From SAR202 cluster bacterium bin22 (GTDB lineage: Bacteria > Chloroflexota > Dehalococcoidia > Lucifugimonadales > UBA3495), in NCBI GenBank assembly GCA_002238505.1, contig MPMM01000002.1, forward strand, positions 1-64,000: 64,000 bases of DNA. Reading direction: 5' to 3'. A model generated the notes under the pieces. It had not been told where the DNA came from. It did not search any database and was given only the letters and a program-made list of their open reading frames with translations. Made by a program: the position numbers and the translations under genes. Positions 42,095 to 51,079 of this stretch are shown in pieces (positions within the stretch are counted from its first letter, which is position 1; each line of letters opens with the position of its first letter).

Positions 42095-43330
42095 ATGACG
42101 ACTACTGAGAAGAAGCAGTACAGCGTGGGCGGGGTGATGCTGGACCGGCCTTTCAAGATTCGCCGGCTGGGTCACTTCGGGTTTAATTCCGACAAGATGG
42201 AGGAGTCGGTGCGGTTCTACCGGGACCTGCTGGGCTTCTATGAGTCGGATGTGCTGGACTTTAAACAGATTCCCGGGCTGGAGGAAAAGCTGGCCCACAT
42301 TGAGGACGGCCGGGGGGTGTTTTTTACCCACGGGAGCGACCATCACGCCTTTGTGCTGTTCCCGCGCAACGTTATGGACGCCTTTGTGGCGGCGGGCGGC
42401 GGTGGCGGCGGCAAGGGCGAGGTGACCATCAACCAGATTACCTGGCAGACCGGTGCGCTGGAAGAGGTAGTCAACGGGGCGCACTTCTTCGAGGAACAGG
42501 GCATCGGGATTCAGCGGGTGGGACGGGATATGCCGGGGAGCAACTGGCACGTCTATCCCTACGACCCGGACGGTCACATCAACGAGCTTTACTACGGGAT
42601 TGAGCAGATTGACTGGACGCGCCGCAGCAAACCGAGGGAGATGTACTACCGGATCTTCCACGATGAACCCGCCCTGCCGCAGATGTCGGAAGAGGCGGAA
42701 GTGGAAGAGGCCGTGGCCAAGGGGATTGATATCTTCTCGGGATTCCGGGGCGTGAACCAGTTGCCGGCCAATTACGACGTAGAAGGGGTGATGCTGCCGA
42801 GGCCCTTCAAGATTACCAAGATCGGGCCGGTGAACCTGTTCGTCCAGGACATGGAGGCGTCGCTGAACTTCTACCAGAATCACCTGGGGTTTGTGCTGAC
42901 CGAGGAGACGGAGTTCAACGGGCACCGGATGTACTTCCTGCGCAACGGTTCCGAGCACCACAGCCTGGGCCTGTTCCCGAGGGCGCTGCGGGCGGAACTG
43001 GGATGCAGCCCCCACACCACCAGCGCGTCGTTTGGCGTGGAGGTGGGCAGCTACAGCCAGTTGCGGAATGCGGTGGCCTTTTTGAAGGACAACGGGGTTA
43101 CGTTCAAGGAGATGCCGGCGGAGTTGCACCCGGGCATTGACTACGCTGCGTATGCCTTTGATCCGGATGGGCACATGATTGAGCTTTACTACTATATGGA
43201 GCAGATTGGATGGAGCGGGAAGCCGCGTCCGCAGGAGTTGCGGCGGCAGGTTCCGGCCAACTGGCCCGATACGCTTGAGCCAATGTCGGATACGTACGTG
43301 GACCAGGTGTTCCAGGGGCCGCTGGGCTAG
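42095..43330 (+). CDS. Two-module VOC (glyoxalase/extradiol dioxygenase-fold) protein
   Basis: 411 residues from ATG 42095, with GGAGG 8 nt upstream. It contains two VOC modules. Module 1 (about 20-185) has RRLGHFGFNSDKMEESVRFY, DHHAFVLFP and PDGHINELYYGIEQ. Module 2 (about 240-390) has KIGPVNLFVQDMEASLNFYQ, GSEHHSLGLFP and PDGHMIELYYYMEQIGW. In module 1 the His and Glu ligand positions of catechol 2,3-dioxygenases look present; in module 2 the first His is Asn (GPVNLF). An extradiol dioxygenase or a related enzyme is possible. Ring cleavage would fit the neighbouring dienelactone hydrolase only loosely. Confidence 0.82.
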   Translation: MTTTEKKQYSVGGVMLDRPFKIRRLGHFGFNSDKMEESVRFYRDLLGFYESDVLDFKQIPGLEEKLAHIEDGRGVFFTHGSDHHAFVLFPRNVMDAFVAAGGGGGGKGEVTINQITWQTGALEEVVNGAHFFEEQGIGIQRVGRDMPGSNWHVYPYDPDGHINELYYGIEQIDWTRRSKPREMYYRIFHDEPALPQMSEEAEVEEAVAKGIDIFSGFRGVNQLPANYDVEGVMLPRPFKITKIGPVNLFVQDMEASLNFYQNHLGFVLTEETEFNGHRMYFLRNGSEHHSLGLFPRALRAELGCSPHTTSASFGVEVGSYSQLRNAVAFLKDNGVTFKEMPAELHPGIDYAAYAFDPDGHMIELYYYMEQIGWSGKPRPQELRRQVPANWPDTLEPMSDTYVDQVFQGPLG

Positions 43331-43505
43331 GGAGATTGGCAGATTCGCCGATTACGGTCCCAAGGAATTGAAGCTACAGGGGCGCACGGCCGTGCGCCCC
43401 TACGAGTTTGTTGACGGTACATCTACATGGGCAGGTTGCCGGGTAATGATGAAGGGGGCGGGTTTCAAACCCGCCCCATGGTTTTTTCCGGGACTCTGCG
43501 GGGGG
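43331..43505. repeat. Two palindromic repeat units
   Basis: GGGGCGCACGGCCGTGCGCC (about 43379) is the same palindrome found in each unit of the 12.1-kb array, and GGCGGGTTTCAAACCCGCC (about 43458) is the second unit. No gene. Confidence 0.85.
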
Positions 43506-44417
43506 TTACATCATGCGGCGGATGATGTTGTTGGCCTGATCTTCGGACAGGCCGAGTTCGCGGAAGGCCAGCGGACCGCCATCGTCGAGGACGGGTTCGC
43601 GGCGGCCGAGGCTGACGCTTTCGGGGGACTGGAAGAAGACGCCGGAGTAGATAGTCTCGCCCCAGACCATGGCCTTCTCGCAAGCCAGCTTCCAGTCGCT
43701 GGTATTGTGCTCCTCGTCCTCCAGCTTGACGATGCGTTCCTTGAAGAAATTGTGGGTGTTGTCAAGATTGAAGGTGACACAGGGGCTGAAGACGTCAATC
43801 AAGGCGAATCCCTTGTGCTCGATGGCCTGCTGCATCAGGTCGGTCAGTTGGCGGACATCGCCACTGTAGCCGCGGGCCACGAAGGTGGCGCCGTTCATGA
43901 TGGCGGAGGTGATGGGATTGACGGGCATTTCCACGCTGCCGAAGGGAGTGCTCTTGGTCTTCATCCCGTCGCGGCTGGTGGGGGAGACCTGGCCGGTGGT
44001 GAGACCGTAGATCTGATTGTTCATAACGATGTAGGTGAGGTCGATGTTGCGGCGGGCGGTGTGGGTAAAGTGGTTGCCGCCGATGCCATAACCGTCGCCG
44101 TCACCGCCGGTGACCACAACGTTCAGTTCGTGGTTGGCAAGCTTGGCGCCGGTGGCCACGGCCAGGGAGCGGCCGTGGAGGGTGTGCATTCCGTAGCTGT
44201 TGAAGTAGCCCGGCAGGTTGGAGGAGCAGCCGATGCCGCTGATGGTCAGGATTTGGTGGGGCTGGAGGCCCAGCCCGGCCACGGCACGCTGCAGGCTGTT
44301 GAGTACCCCGAAATCGCCGCACCCCGGGCACCAGTCAGGGTCAACGGCCCCCTTAAAGTCGCGTGCCGTCAAGGCTACGACACCAGAGTCTCCCGTGTTT
44401 CTTTCGGTTGTAGTCAT
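43506..44417 (-). CDS. korB: 2-oxoacid:ferredoxin oxidoreductase, beta subunit
   Basis: 303 residues from ATG 44417, with GGGAAGG upstream; the longer frame to 44624 runs over korA. It has the WCPGCGDFGVLNSLQRAV motif, GIGCSSNLPGYFNSYGMHTL, and the ThDP motif GGDGDGYGIGGNHF...NNQIYGLTTGQVSPTS. Length and motifs match KorB. With KorA it forms acyl-CoA from 2-oxoglutarate or a related 2-oxoacid and reduces ferredoxin. It lies 82 nt after korA, with a TTCCCC..GGGGAAGG repeat between them. Confidence 0.94.
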   Translation of the reverse strand: MTTTERNTGDSGVVALTARDFKGAVDPDWCPGCGDFGVLNSLQRAVAGLGLQPHQILTISGIGCSSNLPGYFNSYGMHTLHGRSLAVATGAKLANHELNVVVTGGDGDGYGIGGNHFTHTARRNIDLTYIVMNNQIYGLTTGQVSPTSRDGMKTKSTPFGSVEMPVNPITSAIMNGATFVARGYSGDVRQLTDLMQQAIEHKGFALIDVFSPCVTFNLDNTHNFFKERIVKLEDEEHNTSDWKLACEKAMVWGETIYSGVFFQSPESVSLGRREPVLDDGGPLAFRELGLSEDQANNIIRRMM

Positions 44418-44499
44418 TGGCCTTCCCTCTAAACGATGAATTTGTTGGGGATGGTGTTCACCCCCAGCCGGAGATTCCCCCGTCAAAGGGGAAGGAATC

Positions 44500-46278
44500 T
44501 TATACGATGACTTCCTGGGTGGGGACGAAGACTTCGGTGTTACCGGCCAGCAATTCCTTGACGCCGTCGGCGATGTGGTGAGGCATGAAGGGTTCGCCGT
44601 CATACTTGCGAATGTGGCCGTCAACGGAAAGGCCAGTTTCGCTGCGCATATAGCGGTAAAACTGGCCGGAGTGGTTGTTCTCTACGATGAACACCTTCTT
44701 AGCGCCGTTAACGGCGTCCGTAACCGCGTCAACGTGGAAGGGTACGATCCACTTGATGGCGAGCTGGTTGACGGAGACGCCCTGGTCGGCCAGGAGCTGC
44801 CGAGCCTCGCGGATGACGCCCTCGGTGGAACCCCATCCCACGAGAGTGACGTCGGCGTCGGCGGGGCCTTCGATCTCGGGGGCGGCGATTTCCTTGACGA
44901 TGTCCTGGAACTTGCGGGCGCGCTTTTCGACCATCATGCGACGCTTGTGGGGGTTGGTGAACTCGTCGCTGATGAGGATGGAATTCTCGTCGTGCTCGTC
45001 AGTGGCGACGATGTGGACGTAGCCGGGGACACCAGGCAGGGCCCTGGGAGACACGCCCGACTCGGTATTTTCGTAGCGCATGTACCCGTTGGAGGGCGCG
45101 GCCTCGGTAATCAGGTTGCCCCGGTCGATGCCGGGATGCATGTTGATGTCGTCGGGGTCAACGCTGAAGCGACCCTCGCCGATGAGCAGGTCGGAGAGGA
45201 CGATGGCGGGGCACTGGGCATTGTCCACCAGGTTGAAAAGTTCGGGCATGGTGTTAAAGCAGTCGAGGGCATCTTTGGGGGCGACGATAAAGCGTTCGAA
45301 GTCGCCCTGGCTGGCGCCCAGGGCCTGCCAGAGGTCGCCCTGTTCAGTCTTGGTAGGAACACCAGTGGAGGGGCCGGCCCGCTGGACATTGATGAATACC
45401 ACGGGGATTTCCATCATGCCCGCCGCGCCGACGGCCTCGGTCATCAGGGCGAAGCCACCGCCGGAGGTGCCGCACATGGTGCGGACGCCGGTGTGAGCGG
45501 CGCCAATGGCCATGTTGGCCACGCCGATTTCGTCCTCGACCTGGCGGACCATGATGCCCAGATTGCGGGCGTTGGCGGCCATCCAGTGGAGGATGCCGCT
45601 GGAGGGACTCATGGGGTAGGCGCAGTAGAACTTGACCCCGGCGGCGGCACCGCCCATGGCGATGGCGTCGTTGCCAGCCCAGACACCGAGGGGCTTGCCA
45701 CCGTCGGGCAGGGCGTCGTAGTAGGGGACGAAGTTCTCGGCGGCGTAGTCGAAACCGGCGCGGGCCACGCGCACGTTCTCATCGATGACGTTCTGGCCCT
45801 GGCGCTGGAAGCGGAGACCCAAGCTCTCTTCGAGAACCTCGAAGTCCACGCCCATGAGGGACATAATGGCGCCGACGGCGATGGTGTTCTGCACGAGGCG
45901 GTTGCGGCTTTCGCTGAGGGCGCCGACGGGCAGGGGGCAGAGATGGACGCCGTCGTTGACGTTGCCGGGATTGATGCTGTCGCCGTTATAGATGACGCGG
46001 CTGCCCGGGCCCATGAGATTGAGGTGCCGGTCCATGGTGTCCTGGTTCAGGCAGAGGAGAAGGTCGAGCTTGTCGCCGTGGCTGTAGATCTCCTTGTCAG
46101 ACACGCGGACAGTAAGGAAGATGTGACCGCCGCGAATGATGGACTGGTATGCATTATAGGTATAGAGGTGGAGGCCACGGCGAACGAATATGCGGGCGAG
46201 AATGTCGCCCGGGGTTGCGATGCCCTGACCGGCCTCACCGCCGATACCCATGGCAAGATCGTACTTATTTGAAGCCAT
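44500..46278 (-). CDS. korA: 2-oxoacid:ferredoxin oxidoreductase, fused gamma-alpha subunit
   Basis: 592 residues. Residues 1-185 are the gamma domain (GIGGEAGQGIATPGDILARI, YNAYQSIIRGGHIFLTVRVS). The alpha Pyr domain follows (GNDAIAMGGAAAGVKFYCAY, PMSPSSGILHWM, VEDEIGVANMAIGAAHTGVR, TSGGGFALMTEAVGAAGMME). A C-terminal domain contains WGSTEGVIREARQLL. The gamma-alpha fusion is usual for KorA/OorA. Neither subunit in this window carries a ferredoxin domain, so an external ferredoxin is needed. It has its own strong promoter. Confidence 0.94.
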   Translation of the reverse strand: MASNKYDLAMGIGGEAGQGIATPGDILARIFVRRGLHLYTYNAYQSIIRGGHIFLTVRVSDKEIYSHGDKLDLLLCLNQDTMDRHLNLMGPGSRVIYNGDSINPGNVNDGVHLCPLPVGALSESRNRLVQNTIAVGAIMSLMGVDFEVLEESLGLRFQRQGQNVIDENVRVARAGFDYAAENFVPYYDALPDGGKPLGVWAGNDAIAMGGAAAGVKFYCAYPMSPSSGILHWMAANARNLGIMVRQVEDEIGVANMAIGAAHTGVRTMCGTSGGGFALMTEAVGAAGMMEIPVVFINVQRAGPSTGVPTKTEQGDLWQALGASQGDFERFIVAPKDALDCFNTMPELFNLVDNAQCPAIVLSDLLIGEGRFSVDPDDINMHPGIDRGNLITEAAPSNGYMRYENTESGVSPRALPGVPGYVHIVATDEHDENSILISDEFTNPHKRRMMVEKRARKFQDIVKEIAAPEIEGPADADVTLVGWGSTEGVIREARQLLADQGVSVNQLAIKWIVPFHVDAVTDAVNGAKKVFIVENNHSGQFYRYMRSETGLSVDGHIRKYDGEPFMPHHIADGVKELLAGNTEVFVPTQEVIV

Positions 46279-46344
46279 TTGGGACTCCTAGACTAGACTA
46301 CCCCTCTACCCACACCGCCCGAAACCACCCTTGTATTGGGTGCT

Positions 46345-46373
46345 AGTATAATGCCCGCCATTGCCGGGCGCAA
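46345..46373 (-). promoter_or_regulatory. Promoter of korAB
   Basis: On the minus strand TTGCGC (46373-46368), a 17-nt spacer, then TATACT (46350-46345), about 67 nt before the korA ATG. Confidence 0.68.
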
Positions 46374-46399
46374 CGTGACGGGGTTGGGGGGATGGGCAA

Positions 46400-47190
46400 T
46401 CGGGCTTTGGGGAGATTGTCGCTTTGCGAGGATTAACGCATACAAACACCATTACGCGAAGCAGCTTTCGGGCCCGCGACCGGACAGTCGGGATGGGTTT
46501 CAGGCCCTTCGGCTGCGCTCAGGGCGGTATTGACTGTTGGGTCGTGTGGGTTTGGGTGTTTGCCCTCACCCCCGGCCCCTCTCCCATAGGGAGAGGGGGG
46601 AGGGTTGGCACAAATGCAGGGGTTGACCTGCGGGTGGGCCTTCACCCCCATCCCCGAATCGGGTTCGGGGCAGGCTCTAACCTTCCCCCGTCGAGGGGGA
46701 TGGGATTATTGGAATGGCCTCTGTCTTTCTCATATGCCTGGGGGAGAGGGGGACGGCCCTAACCCCCGGCCCCTCTCCCATAGGGAGAGGGGAGAACTTT
46801 GGCGTTGGTGTTGGTTGCGGGTGGCTGGGCATGGTATGTGGTATGGATTCTAGATCCTTCGGCTGCGCTCAGGATGACAGGGTTTGTGATGTGTGGCCCA
46901 CACCCCTAGCCCCTCTCCCTATAGGAGAGGGGGGATGCAGTTTTTTCGCGAAGGGAGGCGAATTTTCGGGAATTGGGGGGTTGGTTGAATGGGCAGCAGC
47001 CAGGGCAGACACGCAGGTCTGCCCCTACAGGGAGTTGGGGGCTTCGGCAGAGCAGGTATCGGGCCCGCCAACCGGACAGTCGGGTGGGATTTCAGGCCCT
47101 TCGGCAGGCTCAGGGCGACATGACTTATGGCCTGGGGGATTGGGCCGGTTATGTGGGAGTTGGTTGTGGGAGTTGGTGATGGGGGTGTGG
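46400..47190. repeat. Composite intergenic block of palindromic repeats (copy 4, inverted)
   Basis: No gene. Units: CTGCGCTCAGGGCGGT (about 46515), CCCTCACCCCCGGCCCCTCT (46563), CACAAATGCAGGGGTTGACC (46609), TTCACCCCCATCC..GGGATGGG (46640-46705), ATTGGAATGGCCTCTGTCTT (46708), a second CCCCGGCCCCTCTCCC (46765), GATCCTTCGGCTGCGCTCAG (about 46853), and GGGCAGACACG..GTCTGCCCC (46999). The stretch 46609-46740 matches 4885-5000 read on the other strand, including parts that are not palindromes. Confidence 0.85.
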
Positions 47191-47315
47191 GCGGCTACGC
47201 GGGTTTTGAGCTTGTCGGCGATGCGGGGTTGGACCTTGGTAGTGACGCGGGGTTTAATCTTGGCGGCGACGGGGGGTTGGCCTTTACGGCGGGGCGGGGT
47301 TCAACCTTGACGGGG
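47190..47315 (+). repeat. Degenerate short tandem repeat upstream of the DUF1800 gene
   Basis: Four to five imperfect units of about 25 nt resembling GCGGGGTT(T/G)(A/G)A(C/T)CTTGG, each ending in a GGCGAC-type link. It would encode a GD-G-L-like repeat in one frame, but there is no supported start or family. Confidence 0.45.
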
Positions 47316-47443
47316 AAACCAATAAATCCGATAATTGCCGTTGGTTTATGAATGGCGCAGTGTGCCTTGCTGTCCGTTGGTTTCTGGATGGATTGGGCAG
47401 GGGCCCGAATGCGCTGAATATCCCTGCTACGGAGGTAAGACAG

Positions 47444-48835
47444 GTGTCTAATCAGGATATTGAACTTATGGCCCACCTGATGCGCCGCGCCGGCTTTGGC
47501 GCTACCCGCGATGAACTGGAAGCGCGGGTGGCCAAGGGCTACGAGGCCACGGTGGAAGAACTGCTGAACCCCGAGATGGTGGAAGGGTCGGACCGGCTGG
47601 ACTTTCTGCGTTACCAGCCCGGGTACTGGAAGCCCCCTACATCGGCAGGAATGGGCGGCGCGGTATGGCTGAACGATATGGTCAACAGCCAGCGGGTGCT
47701 GCAGGAGAAGATGGTGCTGTTCTGGCACCAGGTGTTTGCCACGGGTTATTCCAAGATTGACCACTTCCACGAGGTGTTCAAGCAGATTGACATGTTCCGA
47801 GATATGGGCATGGGCAACTATCGGGACCTGCTGGTGGCGCTGGCCAAGGACCCGGCCATGATTTACTGGCTGGATAACTGCGACAACCACGTTTACGCGG
47901 TCAACGAGAACTGGGGCCGCGAACTGCTGGAGCTGTTCAGCATGGGTGTGGGCAACTACACCGAGGATGACGTTCGGGAGTGCTCGCGGGCCTTCACCGG
48001 CTGGACCATTTCCCCGATGATTCCGCGCCAGGCCTACGGCCGCTTTGACTGGGAGTTTGAATACCAGGAAGAAGACCACGACGACGAGGAGAAGAACTTC
48101 CTGGGCCACACCGGCAACTTTGACGGCGAAGACATCATTGACATCGTGTGCGCGCATCCCGCGACGGCGCGGTTCGTTGCCCGCCATTTGTACAACTTCT
48201 TTGTGGCCGACGAGGCGCAGGTTCCGGCGTGGTCGGTGACGCCGCCCAATGACCCGGAGGCCATCGAGTTGCTGGCCCAGACCTTCGTGGACTCGGGTTA
48301 CGACATGACGCCGGTGCTGCGGGTGCTGTTCAATGCCGATTTCTTCAAGAATGCCCGATTCGCCAAGATCAAGAGTCCCGTGGAAGTGGTGGTCGGTACG
48401 CTGCGGATGGTGGGAGATTACGAGTTTCCTGCCCCGGGCATCGGCATCCTTACCAAGGAATCGGGGTACATGGGCCAGGAACTGATGAATCCCCCCAGCG
48501 TGGAGGGGTGGCACACGGGCGCCGAGTGGATTAACAGCGGCTCGCTGATGAAGCGCATCAACTTCTCGGCAGACATGGTGGCCCAGACGGACCGGCCGGG
48601 TATTCGCAGCATGGTAAACCGGTTGCGTGAACAGGGTGACCTGACGCCGGAGCAGCTGGTTGACGGGTGCCTGGACCTGATGGGTCCGCTGACGGTGCAG
48701 GCAGAGAACCGGCAGGAAATGATCAACCACGTCGGAGAGGCGGGTGACCTGAACTGGGGCAACGCCGATGCCGAAGACCGGGTAACGGAGATGCTGCAAC
48801 TGGTGGTTTCGCTGCGGGAGTACCAGTACGCGTAG
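47444..48835 (+). CDS. DUF1800 family protein
   Basis: 463 residues from GTG 47444, with GGAGG 8 nt upstream; the longer frame to 47348 has no such site. The conserved parts of DUF1800 are present: LMAHLMRRAGFGATRDELEA, LQEKMVLFWHQVFATG, RDLLVALAKDPAMIYWLDN, NENWGRELLELFSMGVGNYT, VRECSRAFTGWTI, HPATARFVARHLYNFFV, MNPPSVEGWHTGAEW. The family function is unknown. It normally pairs with DUF1501 (here at 6525). No signal peptide is seen. Confidence 0.93.
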   Translation: MSNQDIELMAHLMRRAGFGATRDELEARVAKGYEATVEELLNPEMVEGSDRLDFLRYQPGYWKPPTSAGMGGAVWLNDMVNSQRVLQEKMVLFWHQVFATGYSKIDHFHEVFKQIDMFRDMGMGNYRDLLVALAKDPAMIYWLDNCDNHVYAVNENWGRELLELFSMGVGNYTEDDVRECSRAFTGWTISPMIPRQAYGRFDWEFEYQEEDHDDEEKNFLGHTGNFDGEDIIDIVCAHPATARFVARHLYNFFVADEAQVPAWSVTPPNDPEAIELLAQTFVDSGYDMTPVLRVLFNADFFKNARFAKIKSPVEVVVGTLRMVGDYEFPAPGIGILTKESGYMGQELMNPPSVEGWHTGAEWINSGSLMKRINFSADMVAQTDRPGIRSMVNRLREQGDLTPEQLVDGCLDLMGPLTVQAENRQEMINHVGEAGDLNWGNADAEDRVTEMLQLVVSLREYQYA

Positions 48836-49162
48836 GGGCTGCGGTGGACGCTTTTCACCCCCATTCCTTCGGCAGGCTCAGGACAGGCTCTAACCTTCCC
48901 CCTTCGAGGGGGAAGGGAATTTGGGAGCAGCCTTCCCCGGTTGAGGGGGAAGCGCTTTTGGGAATAGCCTTCCCCGGTTGAGGGGGGAGGGAATTTGGGA
49001 GCAGGCTTCCCCGGTCGAAGGGGATGCTTTTCACCCCCATTCCTTCGGCAGGCTCAGGACAGGCTCTGACCTTCCCCCTTCAAGGGGGAAGGGAATTTGG
49101 AAACAGGTTTTTGAGAGGGCAGCGTCTCCTTAAGATGGTGGGCGCGCCGGGAGGACTTGATA
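48836..49162. repeat. Tandem palindromic repeats of the CTTCCCC family
   Basis: Five TTCCCC..GGGGGAAG-type units (about 48892, 48930, 48969, 49007 and 49072) plus two copies of CATTCCTTCGGCAGGCTCAG (48861 and 49039). The first and last parts (about 48855-48915 and 49025-49100) are near-copies of each other. Confidence 0.8.
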
Positions 49163-50212
49163 ATGGTAACCCAGTTGGTGGCTGGCAGAGTTTTTGACTT
49201 CAGCCGCGTGATAGGCAGAGGCGCAGTGAGCGGCGCCGGATTTAATACGCCGATTGACATGTGCCTGGTCGGAGAGGACAAGGTATTCGTGGTTAACCGG
49301 GGGGCCGAATATGTCCCCGGGGCGCCGTGGAACAAGATGGCCCACGGATCTCGAATCGGAGTTTTCACCATCGGCGGCGAGAACGAGGACGAGGAGTGGG
49401 TCTCGGAATTCGGGGACTATGGCGATGGGGTCGGAGAGTTCATCTGGCCGGCGGGAGTGGCCCTGGATTCCAGGGGCAACGCCTACATCACCGACGAGTG
49501 GATGAACCGGGTGACCGTCTATGGGGCCGATGGCAAGTACGTCACCCACTGGGGAAGCGAGGGCAGCGGCCCGGGGCAGTTCCTTGGTCCCAATCGGATT
49601 TTGATAGACGACCAGGACACAGTTTATGTGGTGGACGGGCGCAACAACCGGGTGCAGAAGCTGGGCCTGGACGGCAGTTTCAAGTCGGAGTTCGGTGTAT
49701 TTGGCGGCGGTGAGGGTCAGTTCAACAATCCCTGGGGGCTGACCATCGGGCCGTATGGCTACGTTTACATCGCCGATACCAAGAACAACCGGGTGCAGAA
49801 GCTGACCACCGAAGGCGTGTACGAAGGCGAGTTCGGATCTTACGGGACCGGCCGTGGGCAGCTTAACCGGCCCTCGGACGTTACGGTGGATGCGGACGGC
49901 GACGTTTACGTGTGCGACTGGGGGAACAGCCGGGTGCAGGTGTTTGGGCCGGATGGCAGGTTCCTGACCAGTTTCGTGGGCGATGCCCAGGAGTTTTCGA
50001 AGTGGGCCAGGCCGGCGGTCAACGCCAGTCCCCAGGCGTTGCTGCGACGCCGGGAGGTAAAGGATCTGTCGGTGGAGTGGCGGCTGGCCATGCCGCAGGC
50101 GGTGGAATATGACCACGCCCGGAACCGGTTGCTGATCGCTGACACGCAGCGCAACCGGATACAGATTTACAGCAAGCTGGACAGTTACTCCTCGGCGCAG
50201 AAGAACCTGTAG
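49163..50212 (+). CDS. NHL-repeat beta-propeller protein
   Basis: 349 residues from ATG 49163, with GGGAGG 8 nt upstream. NHL repeats of the form G.F..P.G+..D..G.+YV.D..N.R+.. are clear: GVGEFIWPAGVALDSRGNAY, GPGQFLGPNRILIDDQDTVY, GEGQFNNPWGLTIGPYGYVY, GRGQLNRPSDVTVDADGDVY, and a last ARNRLLIADTQRNRIQIYSK that closes the ring. No signal peptide and no catalytic domain, so a cytosolic binding or lyase-like role is open. It ends at an intrinsic terminator. Confidence 0.85.
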   Translation: MVTQLVAGRVFDFSRVIGRGAVSGAGFNTPIDMCLVGEDKVFVVNRGAEYVPGAPWNKMAHGSRIGVFTIGGENEDEEWVSEFGDYGDGVGEFIWPAGVALDSRGNAYITDEWMNRVTVYGADGKYVTHWGSEGSGPGQFLGPNRILIDDQDTVYVVDGRNNRVQKLGLDGSFKSEFGVFGGGEGQFNNPWGLTIGPYGYVYIADTKNNRVQKLTTEGVYEGEFGSYGTGRGQLNRPSDVTVDADGDVYVCDWGNSRVQVFGPDGRFLTSFVGDAQEFSKWARPAVNASPQALLRRREVKDLSVEWRLAMPQAVEYDHARNRLLIADTQRNRIQIYSKLDSYSSAQKNL

Positions 50213-50238
50213 CCGCAGGAGTCGAGACGAGTTTCAGG

Positions 50239-50267
50239 AAAGAGGCCGGGGCAACCCAGCCTCTTTT
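50239..50267 (+). terminator. Intrinsic terminator after the NHL-repeat gene
   Basis: Stem AAAGAGGC..GGG/CCC..GCCTCTTT with one internal mismatch and a GCAA loop, ending in TTTT. Confidence 0.82.
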
Positions 50268-50313
50268 GCTATACACTGCAACCCCCCAATTCAACCTGCC
50301 AGGACTAACACCC

Positions 50314-50652
50314 GTGGAAATTCCGAACATACTTCCCGAAGACGAGGCCAGGTATCTGCAACTGGCCACGGACAATCCGAACATGCTTTGCTCGGAGGCG
50401 CCGCCGGAAATCCTCCAGGCATCGTCCTATTCTGGGGATGAGCCTACTGCCTTTCTGTTTGAGTTTTTTGCCACGGGGTACAACCAGTGGCACCAGAGGA
50501 CCCACGGTTTCCGGGTTGACTTTGATCCGGAACGGGTGGCGCGGGGAGTTATCTTGCTGTGGTTTCGGGCATGTGACCTTTACACGAGCCTGGTGTATGA
50601 GCGGCCGCATGGGGACTGGGAGAAGGAGTTCTTCTCGGACGAGGGGTTGTAG
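50314..50652 (+). CDS. Hypothetical protein
   Basis: 112 residues from GTG 50314, with AGGA 8 nt upstream; the longer frame begins at a TTG inside the upstream terminator. No family recognised. It is acidic and aromatic-rich (FLFEFFATGYNQWHQRTHGF, VILLWFRACDLYTSLVYERP), with no signal or membrane segment. A TATACA box at 50270-50275 could drive it. Confidence 0.5.
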   Translation: MEIPNILPEDEARYLQLATDNPNMLCSEAPPEILQASSYSGDEPTAFLFEFFATGYNQWHQRTHGFRVDFDPERVARGVILLWFRACDLYTSLVYERPHGDWEKEFFSDEGL

Positions 50653-51079
50653 GAGGATGCGCCAGGGTTACCGCTGAAAGGGGCGGAGGCTGGAAGAGGC
50701 GGAGATTGGAGGACAAGGGGAGATCCGGTGGGGAATGGGCGGCCACGAGGTCGCACCTGCAGAGATGGGGGATCAGGGAAAGCGCGGGGCTTTCGATCTT
50801 TGAGAAATTTGCGCCGGGCGTGGTTGCCTGTGGGGTGCGAGGTTCCCGCCGGCGCGGGAACGACGGGGTAGCGCGGAGGAGAGGGTGGTTCGACGGGCTC
50901 ACCACGAACGGGGGCGGTGTTCACCACGAACGGGGGCGAGTTTGGGGGAAGGCGGGTGCGAGGTTCCCGCCGGCGCGGGAACGACGGGGTTGGCCCAAAG
51001 CTGGAAAGCGATTGCCCTGAGGGAAAGGGCCTGAAGGGCTGGCATTATTTGGGATATGAGAGAGAGAGGAGTCTGCGCC
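50653..51079. repeat. Non-coding gap with two copies of a CCCGCCGGCGCGGG hairpin unit
   Basis: GTGCGAGGTTCCCGCCGGCG and then CGGGAACGACGGGGT occur at 50835-50869 and again at 50956-50990. A variant occurs at about 62066-62098. A CACCACGAACGGGGGCG motif is doubled at about 50901-50940. No gene. Confidence 0.8.

Noticed and set aside
44575-46272. 565-codon plus-strand frame opposite korA
   Set aside because: Gly/Val/Asp-rich antisense shadow; korA on the other strand has full family motifs.
47127-47351. Gly/Asp repeat peptide upstream of DUF1800
   Set aside because: Frame made by a degenerate DNA repeat; no ribosome site or family.
47195-48799. 534-codon minus-strand frame opposite the DUF1800 gene
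   Set aside because: Antisense shadow; no family pattern, and the DUF1800 frame is certain.
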